A DNA stretch of 64,000 bases from an uncultured Bacilli bacterium. GTDB lineage: Bacteria; Bacillota_I; Bacilli_A; RF39; UBA660. Both the position numbers and the translations under genes were made by a program. The stretch is taken from assembly GCA_934096315.1 (NCBI GenBank), contig CAKOLT010000003.1, positions 9,085 to 73,084 of the forward strand, read 5' to 3'. The notes beneath the pieces were generated by a model. The model saw nothing but the letters and a program-made list of their open reading frames with translations, searched no databases and was not told where the DNA came from. Within the stretch, counting starts at the first letter, position 1; every line of letters starts with the position of its first letter. Positions 36,736-44,662 of the stretch are shown here, one piece after another.

Positions 36736-38244
36736 TCACCTATTTTTCTCTAATGTTTTTTTCTTTATTTTTGAATTTTCTATCATAGAAATAGAACAAT
36801 TTTCATTATTTAGTAAGCACCTTCTTCCTAAAACCTCCTTTCTGGGTATTTCTAATAACTGAAGTGATTTATTAAATTCTAAGAATCCATCTCCGATTTG
36901 TTCTATATTTGGTAGATATAGATTTTGAAGATACTTATTATTAACTAGGCATCTATTTCCTATTATTCTCACTTTTTCAAGGGTTAATTCATTTAACAGT
37001 ATTGCGTTAGTTAGAAATCCATCTCCAGCTTCTTCCAGATTTGGAAGTTCTAGTTTGTTTATATTTAAAGAAGAGCGTAAGAATTCATTTCCTATTTTTA
37101 ATAAATCTGGGGTAATAAATTTTCTTATAACTTTATTGTTGGTCATAAACCAAGAACCAATATATTTTAATTTATGGGCTATAAAGAATTCTAAAGTATT
37201 ATTGTTGAATAAGAAATTATCGGGAATATTTTCTATATTTTCTAATTTTAGTGAAGTTATTACATTATATTTATCAATATTTAAATAAATTTTTTCATCA
37301 TGATGTCCCTGTATTGAAATAATCTTATCACCATCACATTTTTTTATCTCAATTAATTTTATATTGGGAATTATCTTTGTAAAACTATCTTTATTACCGT
37401 TTAAATCTATAATTTTTTTATCTACTAATGATATTATAAAATAATCTACTACTAAATATTTGCTTTTATCTAGTTTTATAATTTTATTGTCTTTTATTAT
37501 TACATTATCATGACAGTAATAAGTACCATTTGTAGCGTAATTATATCTATAAAACTTACCATCTACTGCTCGTACGTAGTTTGGTAGACTAAAATCAATA
37601 TTTTTATATTTTTGCACAAGACCATAAGTTATTTCGAAAGCTTGTGTTAAACCTACTACTATATTATCTAGGTTATTTGAAAAAGTAGCATCTGGTCTAG
37701 GGGCACTTTCATTATATCTATTTTTTATAGATAGACAGTTAGTTCCATCTTTCTTAAATTGAATGCTTATAACGGAAGTTCCATATTTATCTTGTCTAGA
37801 GGGATTTTTAAATTCTTCTCTGCGTAATTTTTCAGCATCTTCATGGACTGCGAAGAAAACTCTACATTCTTTTAATCTTTGACTACGGAAGGTACACAGT
37901 TCTTCGTTTTTTGCATAATATCTCTGGTACATCATTATCTCTTCATTAGTTTTACATTCTTTTAAACTATATCCAGCCTGACTCATTAATTGTTCTGGAG
38001 TTTTACCCAAAGTATTACATTTTTGTTCTTCAAGTTTTATGAGCCCCAGTATATAGTTATTAAATTCATTTAGTTTATGATTATTAATAATATCATCAAA
38101 TAAGATATGGCTTGTATTAAAATTATCTAAAAGTATTTTACATAATAGGCCTTCTATTTCTAAAATTGTAGAAAAGTTATCCCTACAATAACGGGCCATT
38201 TTTTCTCCATATTTTCTTTTAATAATCTTTAAATCTTTACTCAT
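36736..38244 (-). CDS. Hypothetical protein with 22-residue LRR-like repeats
   Basis: A 502-residue protein from the ATG at 38244 (MSKDLKIIKRKYG; GGGGGAT upstream). The N-terminal ~170 residues are helical, charged and unfamiliar (GKTPEQLMSQAGYSLKECKT; RSQRLKECRVFFAVHEDAEK). A beta-rich middle follows (about 180-340). From about 350 to 485 there are six tandem repeats of exactly 22 residues on the pattern 'LxxIGxxFLxNNxxLxxLxLPN'. This resembles BspA-type leucine-rich repeats and would form a binding solenoid. No signal peptide or anchor, so it is probably cytoplasmic. It lies 4 nt upstream of uvrC. Partner unknown. Confidence 0.7.
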   Translation of the reverse strand: MSKDLKIIKRKYGEKMARYCRDNFSTILEIEGLLCKILLDNFNTSHILFDDIINNHKLNEFNNYILGLIKLEEQKCNTLGKTPEQLMSQAGYSLKECKTNEEIMMYQRYYAKNEELCTFRSQRLKECRVFFAVHEDAEKLRREEFKNPSRQDKYGTSVISIQFKKDGTNCLSIKNRYNESAPRPDATFSNNLDNIVVGLTQAFEITYGLVQKYKNIDFSLPNYVRAVDGKFYRYNYATNGTYYCHDNVIIKDNKIIKLDKSKYLVVDYFIISLVDKKIIDLNGNKDSFTKIIPNIKLIEIKKCDGDKIISIQGHHDEKIYLNIDKYNVITSLKLENIENIPDNFLFNNNTLEFFIAHKLKYIGSWFMTNNKVIRKFITPDLLKIGNEFLRSSLNINKLELPNLEEAGDGFLTNAILLNELTLEKVRIIGNRCLVNNKYLQNLYLPNIEQIGDGFLEFNKSLQLLEIPRKEVLGRRCLLNNENCSISMIENSKIKKKTLEKNR

Positions 38245-38328
38245 ATAATCCCCCATAAGTACATTTTAACATAAAATATATTTTTAATCAATTCTTTCAG
38301 TGTATTTAAGATATAAAGAAAAAACCTA

Positions 38329-38630
38329 TGTATTATTACACATAAGTCTTTCTTGCGAACTTTCTCATATTATTCATATTATTTGTTTTATATTTTTCTA
38401 ATTCAATAGGTTTATTTTCACGTAAGCTCTCTTTAACATCAATAATCCTTTGATTGCTAGAACCTCTAAAAATTACATCTGTATTATTACACATAAGTCT
38501 TTCTTGCGAACTTTCTCATATTATTCATATTATTTGTTTTATATTTTTCTAATTCAATAGGTTTATTTTCACGTAAGCTCTCTTTAACATCAATAATCCT
38601 TTGATTGCTAGAACCTCTAAAAATTACATC
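38329..38630. repeat. Perfect 151-bp tandem duplication at the nrdG 3' end
   Basis: 38329-38479 is repeated without a visible difference at 38480-38630. The right copy holds the last codons and stop of nrdG; the left copy is a duplicate of that tail lying outside the gene. The unit is not a multiple of three. Perfect identity means a very recent duplication or an assembly artefact. Confidence 0.9.
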
Positions 38631-39047
38631 AAAACTTTTTTTATCTATCATAAATTCACCGTCTACTAGAACGTCAATATTTTGTAATAATTCTTTTATT
38701 AGAGGCTCTTTATCTATTCTTTTTAATAGATCATCAAATAGAAATCCTGTATAACACCATACATTTAAGTTAATGCTTTTAGCATATTTACATATATCTA
38801 AAACGGGTTCTACTTGATATAAAGGATCACCTCCAGATAAAGTAATACCATCTTGATGTTCTAACCTTGATAATTCTTCCTTTATAGTATCAGTGTCTAC
38901 TAAAAAACCTCCGGAAAAACTATGTGTTTCTGGATTATGGCACATAGGACATTTATGACCACAGCCTTGTGTCCATATTACTGTCCTTATGCCTTCTCCA
39001 TCAACAATACTGTCATAATCTAAATCTCTTGCTAACCTAATTTCCAT
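38487..39047 (-). CDS. nrdG: Anaerobic ribonucleotide reductase activase NrdG
   Basis: A 186-residue radical-SAM enzyme that generates the glycyl radical on NrdD. The 4Fe-4S motif CxxxCxxC is in GCGHKCPMCHNPETH (about residues 30-44), with GGDPLYQVE and WCYTGFLF following. Its start overlaps the stop of the small glycyl-radical ORF (TAATG), so the three nrd genes form one coupled operon. Its 3' end lies inside the right copy of a 151-bp duplication, which leaves the protein intact (C-terminus KFARKTYV). Confidence 0.95.
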   Translation of the reverse strand: MEIRLARDLDYDSIVDGEGIRTVIWTQGCGHKCPMCHNPETHSFSGGFLVDTDTIKEELSRLEHQDGITLSGGDPLYQVEPVLDICKYAKSINLNVWCYTGFLFDDLLKRIDKEPLIKELLQNIDVLVDGEFMIDKKSFDVIFRGSSNQRIIDVKESLRENKPIELEKYKTNNMNNMRKFARKTYV

Positions 39048-39229
39048 TATTTACAAAGACCACAGGGAATTATACCATCAGTACCGTGTTTTACTCTATC
39101 TCTTTCTTCTGCTCTTTTACCATTATTAAACCTATCAGTTGTTCCTACTAAATATCCAGTAATTCTTCTTATTCTTTCAAAACCAATACCTTCCCCAACT
39201 GTTTTACATTCTTTAACTTCTTCTCTCAT
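39047..39229 (-). CDS. Separate glycyl-radical C-terminal peptide of NrdD
   Basis: A 60-residue ORF whose core, FERIRRITGYLVGTTDRFNN and the following RAEERDRVKHG, is the C-terminal glycyl-radical segment normally at the end of NrdD (the Gly in RITGYL-type motifs carries the radical). It has its own start: AGGAGG 8 nt before the ATG at 39229, encoded inside the end of the main nrdD frame. The two ORFs overlap 17 nt in different frames. The small peptide would have to dock on the main chain for catalysis. It ends CGLCK, a possible extra metal-binding pair. See nrdD for the alternative that this is a frameshift. Confidence 0.8.
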   Translation of the reverse strand: MREEVKECKTVGEGIGFERIRRITGYLVGTTDRFNNGKRAEERDRVKHGTDGIIPCGLCK

Positions 39230-41528
39230 TTTGAGCTCCTCCTAATTCTTTTAATTTTTCAACGCTAACTCCCTCACCGGCATGTCTACCACATCCAGGA
39301 CAAACATCACCAATTATACCTACATAACCGCATACTGGATCTCTATCTACAGGATGGTTAATAGCACCATAACCGAAGTTTGCTTCCTTCATAAGTCTTA
39401 CGATTTTCTCAAAGGCATCTACATTTTTAGTAGTATCTCCATCTAATTCAATATAACTTATATGTCCTGCATTAGTCCATTCGTGATAAGGTCCTTCAAT
39501 TTTTATTTTTTTAGCAATGCTAATATTGTAATATACAGGAACATGGAAAGAATTTGTATAATATTCTCTATCTGTTACGCCTTTAATTCTTCCATAAATT
39601 GCTTTATCTATATTTACAAACCTTCCAGATAATCCTTCTGCAGGAGTTGCTAGGCAGGTAAAATTTAAATTATATTCTTTTGAGTATTCATCACATTTAC
39701 TTCTCATGAATTTTATAATTTTATGTCCTAATTTATTAGTTTCTTCACTCTCTCCATGGTGTTTACCTGTTAAAGCTTTTAAACATTCTGCAAGTCCAAT
39801 GAATCCAATAGATAAGGTTCCATGTTTAAGTACTTTTCTTAATCTATCATTAGGTTTTAATTTCTCACTATCAATCCAGTTACCTTGTCCTAGAAGAAAT
39901 GGGAAATTATATAGTTTTTTACTACACTGGATATCAAACCTTTCTAATAATTGATCTTTAACTAAATCCATTAGTTCTTCTAGTTCTTTGAAAAATCCAT
40001 CAATGTCTGCTTTATCTCTTTCTTTAAGAGCTATACCGTGTTTTATTCCAAGTCTTGGTAGATTAATTGAAGTAAAGGATAAATTTCCTCTTCCTGGGGT
40101 TATAGCTTTAGATTCATCTATTACATTGGCAAGTACTCTAGTTCTACATCCCATATAACCTACTTCAGTTCTGTAATCTCCTTCTTTGTAATACTCCTTA
40201 TTAAAACTTGAATCAAGGAAGGAAAAATTAGGGAATAGTCTTTTAGCAGATACTTCACAAGATAGTCTAAATAAGTCATAGTTAGGGTCTTCTTTATTAT
40301 AATTTACACCCTCTTTTACTTTGAAAATAGAAATTGGGAATATAGGTGTTTCGTTTTTACCTAATCCTGCTTCAACTGAAAGTAAGTAGTTTTTCATTAC
40401 CATTCTTCCTTCTGGAGATGTATCTGTACCGAAGTTTACAGAAGAAAATGGCACTTGTGCTCCTGCTCTTGAATGCATAGTGTTTAAATTATGGACAAAA
40501 GCTTCCATTGCTTGATAAGTTCTTCTATCTGTTTTCATATAAGCTATATCATATGCTTTATGAAATACTTTTAATAAAACATCGCTGTCTTTAGCATAAC
40601 CATCTAATAATCCTTTATCAAACTCTATACTAGATAGTTTATCTATATCTTTAGCTATTTTATCCATATTAATAAAATTTTCAAAACCTGCAAAATCTAA
40701 TAGTTCTGATATTGCTTGTTTGTATTGTTTTTTAAATGTTTTTAGGACTCCGGGAGCCATATAATAATCAAATGCAGGAATACTTTGTCCGCCATGTTGA
40801 TCATTTTGGTTTGCCTGAATAGCTATCGCTGCTAAGGCTGAATAACTCATAATGTCTTGAGGTTCTCTTAAATAACCGTGCCCTGTTGAAAAACCATTTT
40901 TGAATAATTTTTCTAAATCTATTTGTGTGCATGTTGTTGTGCCCATTGGCATAAAATCCATATCATGGATATGTATATCTCCATTTTCATGTGCATCAGC
41001 AAACTTTTTCTTCATGAAATAGGTTTTAGATAATTCTTTACCAATTGTACTTCCTAATTGAAGCATTGTTCCCATTGAAGAGTTTCCATCAATATTTGCG
41101 TTTTCTCTTTTGGTATTATCTTCTGTTGAACTTTTATATACTAATCCTTCAAATATTTTTGATATTTTATGTAACCTTTTATCCTCTAAAAAGGCTTGTC
41201 TTGATTGACTTCTTCTTTCTCTATATTCAGAAAAAGATTTATATACATCCATGTATTCATATTTTTGTAATGCGACTTCTATCATATCCTGGATAGTTTC
41301 TATTTTAATCTTTTCTTCATCCTTATATTCTTTTTCTATATTTTTAATTACAGCTTGATATATCTTTTGAATGTCTTTTTCTGTATATCTTGCTTCTTCA
41401 TTTTCATTTACGATACTATCAAAACCTTTTTTAATAGCAACTGCTATTTTAGTACCATCAAAATCAACTTTTTTGCCATTTCTTTTAATTACTTTTAATG
41501 TGTTTACAGCTTCTTCTGTATTTACCAT
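39213..41528 (-). CDS. nrdD: Class III (anaerobic) ribonucleoside-triphosphate reductase, main chain without glycyl-radical end
   Basis: A 771-residue chain reducing NTPs to dNTPs under anaerobic conditions. It has an N-terminal ATP-cone (about 10-105, LKVIKRNGKKVDFDGTKIA), then the 10-stranded barrel core (ENGDIHIHDMDFMPMG; QIDLEKLFKNGF; RAGAQVPFSSVNFGTD). A Zn-finger-like CGYVGIIGDVCPGCGRHAG near the C-terminus ends with VEKLKELGGAQNERRS. In the usual single-chain enzyme the glycyl-radical segment follows that finger; here it is a separate overlapping ORF with its own ribosome site. I read this as a true split gene because of that site; a sequencing frameshift is less likely. AGGAGGAG precedes the start. 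Confidence 0.92.
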   Translation of the reverse strand: MVNTEEAVNTLKVIKRNGKKVDFDGTKIAVAIKKGFDSIVNENEEARYTEKDIQKIYQAVIKNIEKEYKDEEKIKIETIQDMIEVALQKYEYMDVYKSFSEYRERRSQSRQAFLEDKRLHKISKIFEGLVYKSSTEDNTKRENANIDGNSSMGTMLQLGSTIGKELSKTYFMKKKFADAHENGDIHIHDMDFMPMGTTTCTQIDLEKLFKNGFSTGHGYLREPQDIMSYSALAAIAIQANQNDQHGGQSIPAFDYYMAPGVLKTFKKQYKQAISELLDFAGFENFINMDKIAKDIDKLSSIEFDKGLLDGYAKDSDVLLKVFHKAYDIAYMKTDRRTYQAMEAFVHNLNTMHSRAGAQVPFSSVNFGTDTSPEGRMVMKNYLLSVEAGLGKNETPIFPISIFKVKEGVNYNKEDPNYDLFRLSCEVSAKRLFPNFSFLDSSFNKEYYKEGDYRTEVGYMGCRTRVLANVIDESKAITPGRGNLSFTSINLPRLGIKHGIALKERDKADIDGFFKELEELMDLVKDQLLERFDIQCSKKLYNFPFLLGQGNWIDSEKLKPNDRLRKVLKHGTLSIGFIGLAECLKALTGKHHGESEETNKLGHKIIKFMRSKCDEYSKEYNLNFTCLATPAEGLSGRFVNIDKAIYGRIKGVTDREYYTNSFHVPVYYNISIAKKIKIEGPYHEWTNAGHISYIELDGDTTKNVDAFEKIVRLMKEANFGYGAINHPVDRDPVCGYVGIIGDVCPGCGRHAGEGVSVEKLKELGGAQNERRS

Positions 41529-41558
41529 TTTCTTACTCCTCCTATCATTTACAATCTA

Positions 41559-41587
41559 ATTATACCTTAGTAGTTTTTATATGTCAA
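41559..41587 (-). promoter_or_regulatory. Consensus promoter of the nrd operon
   Basis: TTGACA (41582-41587) and TATAAT (41559-41564), exactly 17 nt apart on the minus strand, 31 nt upstream of the nrdD start: a perfect vegetative promoter. Confidence 0.85.
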
Positions 41588-41932
41588 TAGTTTTTTGTTC
41601 GTTTTTAATTTTTTTGAATTTTTTTATTTTTGAATTTTGCAGTACTATTGTTTTTTACTATTTTTTAATTTTGTTTTTTGAATATTTTCCCTATTTTACG
41701 GCATTTTTATTTTTTTAGTTATCTGTTTTTTGCAGTTTTTGCTTTTTTGAAAAAATTCTTTTTTGATGTTTTTAATTTTTTTGAATTTTTTTATTTTTAA
41801 AGCGTTCGTGTTAATAAACGTTACTTTTGTGTTAATATTTTTTTTAATTATAGACAAAATAAGACATAAAATGACTTAACTATTAGTTAAATAATTAAGT
41901 CTTAGTTTGTATTTTTAATTTAAGAAAAAATC
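41588..41932. other. A/T homopolymer-rich region upstream of nrd, with a 31-bp direct repeat
   Basis: No gene. The minus strand is rich in A tracts. An identical 31-nt segment occurs at 41601-41631 and 41768-41798 in the same orientation. I saw no clear NrdR box. It could act as an UP element or a curved DNA region above the strong nrd promoter. Confidence 0.5.
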
Positions 41933-42487
41933 CTAAAATTTTACTTTAGGATTTTCTTTTTCTTTTTCATCTATTTTGAAGAATTCATACTTGGTAAATT
42001 TAAACATGCTTGCTACAATGTTTGATGGGAACATTTCAACAATGTTATTATACTGAAGAACTGTATCATTATAAAATGATCTTGCATAACTGATTTTGTC
42101 TTCTGTATCTTTTAGATCTTCTTGCATTGTTTTAAAATTTTCATTTGCTTTTAAATCTGGATAAGATTCTGCTAGAGCGAATAATTTATTTAATGCTCCA
42201 GTTAATTTATTGTTAGCATCTATTTCTTCATTAATTGTACCTGCTGAATTTAATTTGTTGCGGGCTTCTATTACTTCCTTTAAAGTAGAATTTTCATGTT
42301 TAGCATATCCTTTTACGGTTTCTACTAAATTAGGTATTAAATCAACTCTTCTTTTAAGTTGGACATCTATTTGTGAAAATTGATCTTTTACTTTATTTCT
42401 TGCATTAACAAGCTTATTATAAATACCTATTGCATAAAAAATTATAAATAATATGACCGCTATAACAACAATTAAAACAATATTCAT
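41933..42487 (-). CDS. lemA: LemA family protein
   Basis: A 184-residue protein with one N-terminal membrane helix (about 3-22, VLIVVIAVILFIIFYAIGIY). The LemA core follows: YNKLVNARNKVKDQFSQIDV, then RRVDLIPNLVETVKGYAKHE, then LKANENFKTMQEDLKDTEDK and ARSFYNDTVLQYN. The fold is a long four-helix bundle outside or along the membrane. Family function is poorly defined. AAGGAGGAG precedes the ATG. It is transcribed alone, divergently from the sspI-like gene. Confidence 0.95.
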   Translation of the reverse strand: MNIVLIVVIAVILFIIFYAIGIYNKLVNARNKVKDQFSQIDVQLKRRVDLIPNLVETVKGYAKHENSTLKEVIEARNKLNSAGTINEEIDANNKLTGALNKLFALAESYPDLKANENFKTMQEDLKDTEDKISYARSFYNDTVLQYNNIVEMFPSNIVASMFKFTKYEFFKIDEKEKENPKVKF

Positions 42488-42595
42488 ACTCTCCTCCTTA
42501 ATATTATTTTACTAAATTATATAAAAAAAGTCCATAGTTTTTAATAAATATGTATTAATTTTATTATATGTACAATACTACTTATGGGTGATAAA

Positions 42596-42802
42596 ATGGA
42601 TATTGATGTAAGAAGTTATATAATTAATAATTTTAAAGGTGATAGTGAAGATGTTATTGGAGATAATATTGATAAGGTTGTAAGTAGCAGAGAGGATGAG
42701 CCACTAATTGGTCTTGGGGTTTTGTTTGAAATACTTTGGGATAATAGTGATAAGAGTAAACGCTCAGAAATGGTTAAGAGAATAAAACAAGGTATGGGTT
42801 AA
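42596..42802 (+). CDS. sspI: Small acid-soluble spore protein SspI
   Basis: A 68-residue protein from the ATG at 42596 (MDIDVRSYIINNFKGDSED); GGGTGAT lies just upstream, so the in-frame ATG four codons earlier is not used. LIGLGVLFEILWDNSDKSKR is the conserved SspI core (compare 'LPGLGVLFEVIW' of Bacillus SspI). This minor SASP is found only in the spore core and is made in the forespore. It is on the plus strand, divergent from lemA, and overlaps the 3' end of holA by 4 nt. It is a second independent spore marker. Confidence 0.88.
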   Translation: MDIDVRSYIINNFKGDSEDVIGDNIDKVVSSREDEPLIGLGVLFEILWDNSDKSKRSEMVKRIKQGMG

Positions 42803-43740
42803 ATCATATCTTGTTTTATTAAGTAAAGTTCGAAGGCATTCTTTTTACTTACTGCTCCTCTTTTTATTTTTATATCTAACTCTGCTAAGTTATAAAGTCT
42901 ATTTAGTAATTCATTTTCCGTGTAACTATAAGCATTTCTAAGACACATTTTTACCCTATTTGGGTTAGTAAAACCTAAGATTTTGGAAATTTCTTCGTTT
43001 GTCTTACCAAGGTTTGCTAATCTTTTTACTTGATACAAACTACGAAATTGACTTGCTAGAATGGGTATTAACATTACTTCATCATAACCATGTTTTATAA
43101 ATTCTTTATACAATTTTAAACTTTTTTCAATATCTTTGTTTAAAACAGAATTTGTAAAAGAGAAAATATTGTCTTCAAAATTATTTGAGGTTATTTTATC
43201 TATATCACTCTTAGTTATTACCTTATCATTTAATTTTAATAACATTAATTTATTTATTTCATTATAAATATCATTAGGGTTACTTCCTACTTTAGATATT
43301 AAATATTTTATGTCATAGTTATTCATCTTATAATTTTCTTTTTTTAAGATATCATTAATATATTTTGTTAAGTCGAAATTATCTTCCGTTATTATGCAGT
43401 CTTTTTCTGAGAAGTATTTATATATCTTTTTACGTTTATCTGGAGTCTTATCATATAAAAATATTAAATAATTATTAGGATTAGGTCTATTTAAATAAGT
43501 TAGTAATTTATCCATATCTTTAATATCGTCTTTAAATATACTTTCATTTTCTACTACTATTACTTTTTTAGGACTAAACATACTACTCATACTTGCTTCT
43601 TCAATAATATCTCCAATAGTGGTAGTTTTTTCATTATCGTATTTTATAAGATCATATTCATCAATTTTAGAAATTAAATTTTTTAGAAGAAGTTTAGTTA
43701 CTTCCTTAGACTGACTATATATTAAATAATTATTTTTCAT
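42799..43740 (-). CDS. holA: DNA polymerase III subunit delta
   Basis: A 313-residue clamp-loader subunit that opens the beta clamp. The N-terminal RecA-like domain (IYSQSKEVTKLLLKNLISKI ... VIVVENESIFKD; NNYLIFLYDKTPDKRKKIYK), a middle lid (NPNDIYNEINKLMLL) and the C-terminal collar domain (LIPILASQFRSLYQVKRLA; LGFTNPNRVKMCLRNA) are in the normal order and length. It overlaps the preceding hypothetical gene by 11 nt. In Bacilli, holA often neighbours comEC and rpsT, but not here. Confidence 0.93.
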   Translation of the reverse strand: MKNNYLIYSQSKEVTKLLLKNLISKIDEYDLIKYDNEKTTTIGDIIEEASMSSMFSPKKVIVVENESIFKDDIKDMDKLLTYLNRPNPNNYLIFLYDKTPDKRKKIYKYFSEKDCIITEDNFDLTKYINDILKKENYKMNNYDIKYLISKVGSNPNDIYNEINKLMLLKLNDKVITKSDIDKITSNNFEDNIFSFTNSVLNKDIEKSLKLYKEFIKHGYDEVMLIPILASQFRSLYQVKRLANLGKTNEEISKILGFTNPNRVKMCLRNAYSYTENELLNRLYNLAELDIKIKRGAVSKKNAFELYLIKQDMI

Positions 43741-44569
43741 TTATTTTTCTCTTCTCACATTTATAACCATCAGATGTATATAATTTTTTTATTTCTTTGA
43801 AAGTATTTGTGACATTGGTTTCCCTTTTAATAGACATTAAAGTGTTATCGCTGTCAAAATATTTTAGTCCGTCTGCGTCTTTGATATATTTATTTTGTTT
43901 TTGGTTATTAGTTTTAAAGTCTTGATATTCTACTTTGGTATCAAAAATATACTTAACCATATTATCAATATAAATTATTTCATCTTTTTTATTAAAGTAA
44001 ATAACAACGTCAGCATTTACTTTAGATAATTCTTTTATTTCATAATCTTTACTACACTCTAATATATAATTATCTTTATTTTCTAAATATACATATATAT
44101 ATATAAATAGTAGAACGAATAATAAAGCAAGAACTGATTTTAATGTGCCTGCTGAATCTTTGTTTTGTTTTTTCTTTTTTGGGGCAGGTTTTTTAACACA
44201 TACATATTCAAGTTTATTTAATAGATTGTTATCTACTTTCATTTCGTTATTAGATATTAGTTCTATTTTATTATATTTTTCAATATCAAGTATTTGGTAA
44301 TCATATAATTTTTTGTTTTTGTTTAAGACAAGTATTAAATCATTTATCATGTTTGAAATATCTTTTTTTGTATCAATAATTACAATACTATTTTCTTTGA
44401 AATGAATACTACCATAGTACAAGGTATTATTAAAATTATCCTTGTCAGAAAATATTGCATATATATTTCCATATTTTAAATCTTTGAAACAGCAGAATAA
44501 TACTACTTCCCTATCCTTTACTTTTAGATCAAAGTCTCTATTTGATACCTTTATTATTTTACCATACAT
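43730..44569 (-). CDS. Hypothetical single-pass membrane protein
   Basis: A 279-residue protein I do not recognise. An N-terminal cytoplasmic domain (about 1-130, beta-rich, MYGKIIKVSNRDFDLKVKD) ends in a Lys/Pro-rich linker (KKPAPKKKKQNKD). One membrane helix follows at about 146-162 (VLALLFVLLFIYIYVYL). An outer domain of about 115 residues has the pattern YILECSKDYEIKELSKVNAD and a final GYKCEKRK, two Cys that could pair. It overlaps holA by 11 nt and probably belongs to the same transcript. AGGAGTGTC precedes the ATG at 44569. Confidence 0.7.
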   Translation of the reverse strand: MYGKIIKVSNRDFDLKVKDREVVLFCCFKDLKYGNIYAIFSDKDNFNNTLYYGSIHFKENSIVIIDTKKDISNMINDLILVLNKNKKLYDYQILDIEKYNKIELISNNEMKVDNNLLNKLEYVCVKKPAPKKKKQNKDSAGTLKSVLALLFVLLFIYIYVYLENKDNYILECSKDYEIKELSKVNADVVIYFNKKDEIIYIDNMVKYIFDTKVEYQDFKTNNQKQNKYIKDADGLKYFDSDNTLMSIKRETNVTNTFKEIKKLYTSDGYKCEKRKINEK

Positions 44570-44662
44570 GACACTCCTCCTTTATTAATATATTAACTAT
44601 TTTAAGATAATCCAATTTTAACATATTTTTTTATATACATCAAGACTTTAATATTAATAAAT

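Noticed and set aside
39205..39235. Simple sequencing frameshift explaining the split nrdD
   Set aside because: The downstream ORF has an ideally spaced AGGAGG and ATG, which a random indel would not create; kept only as an alternative.
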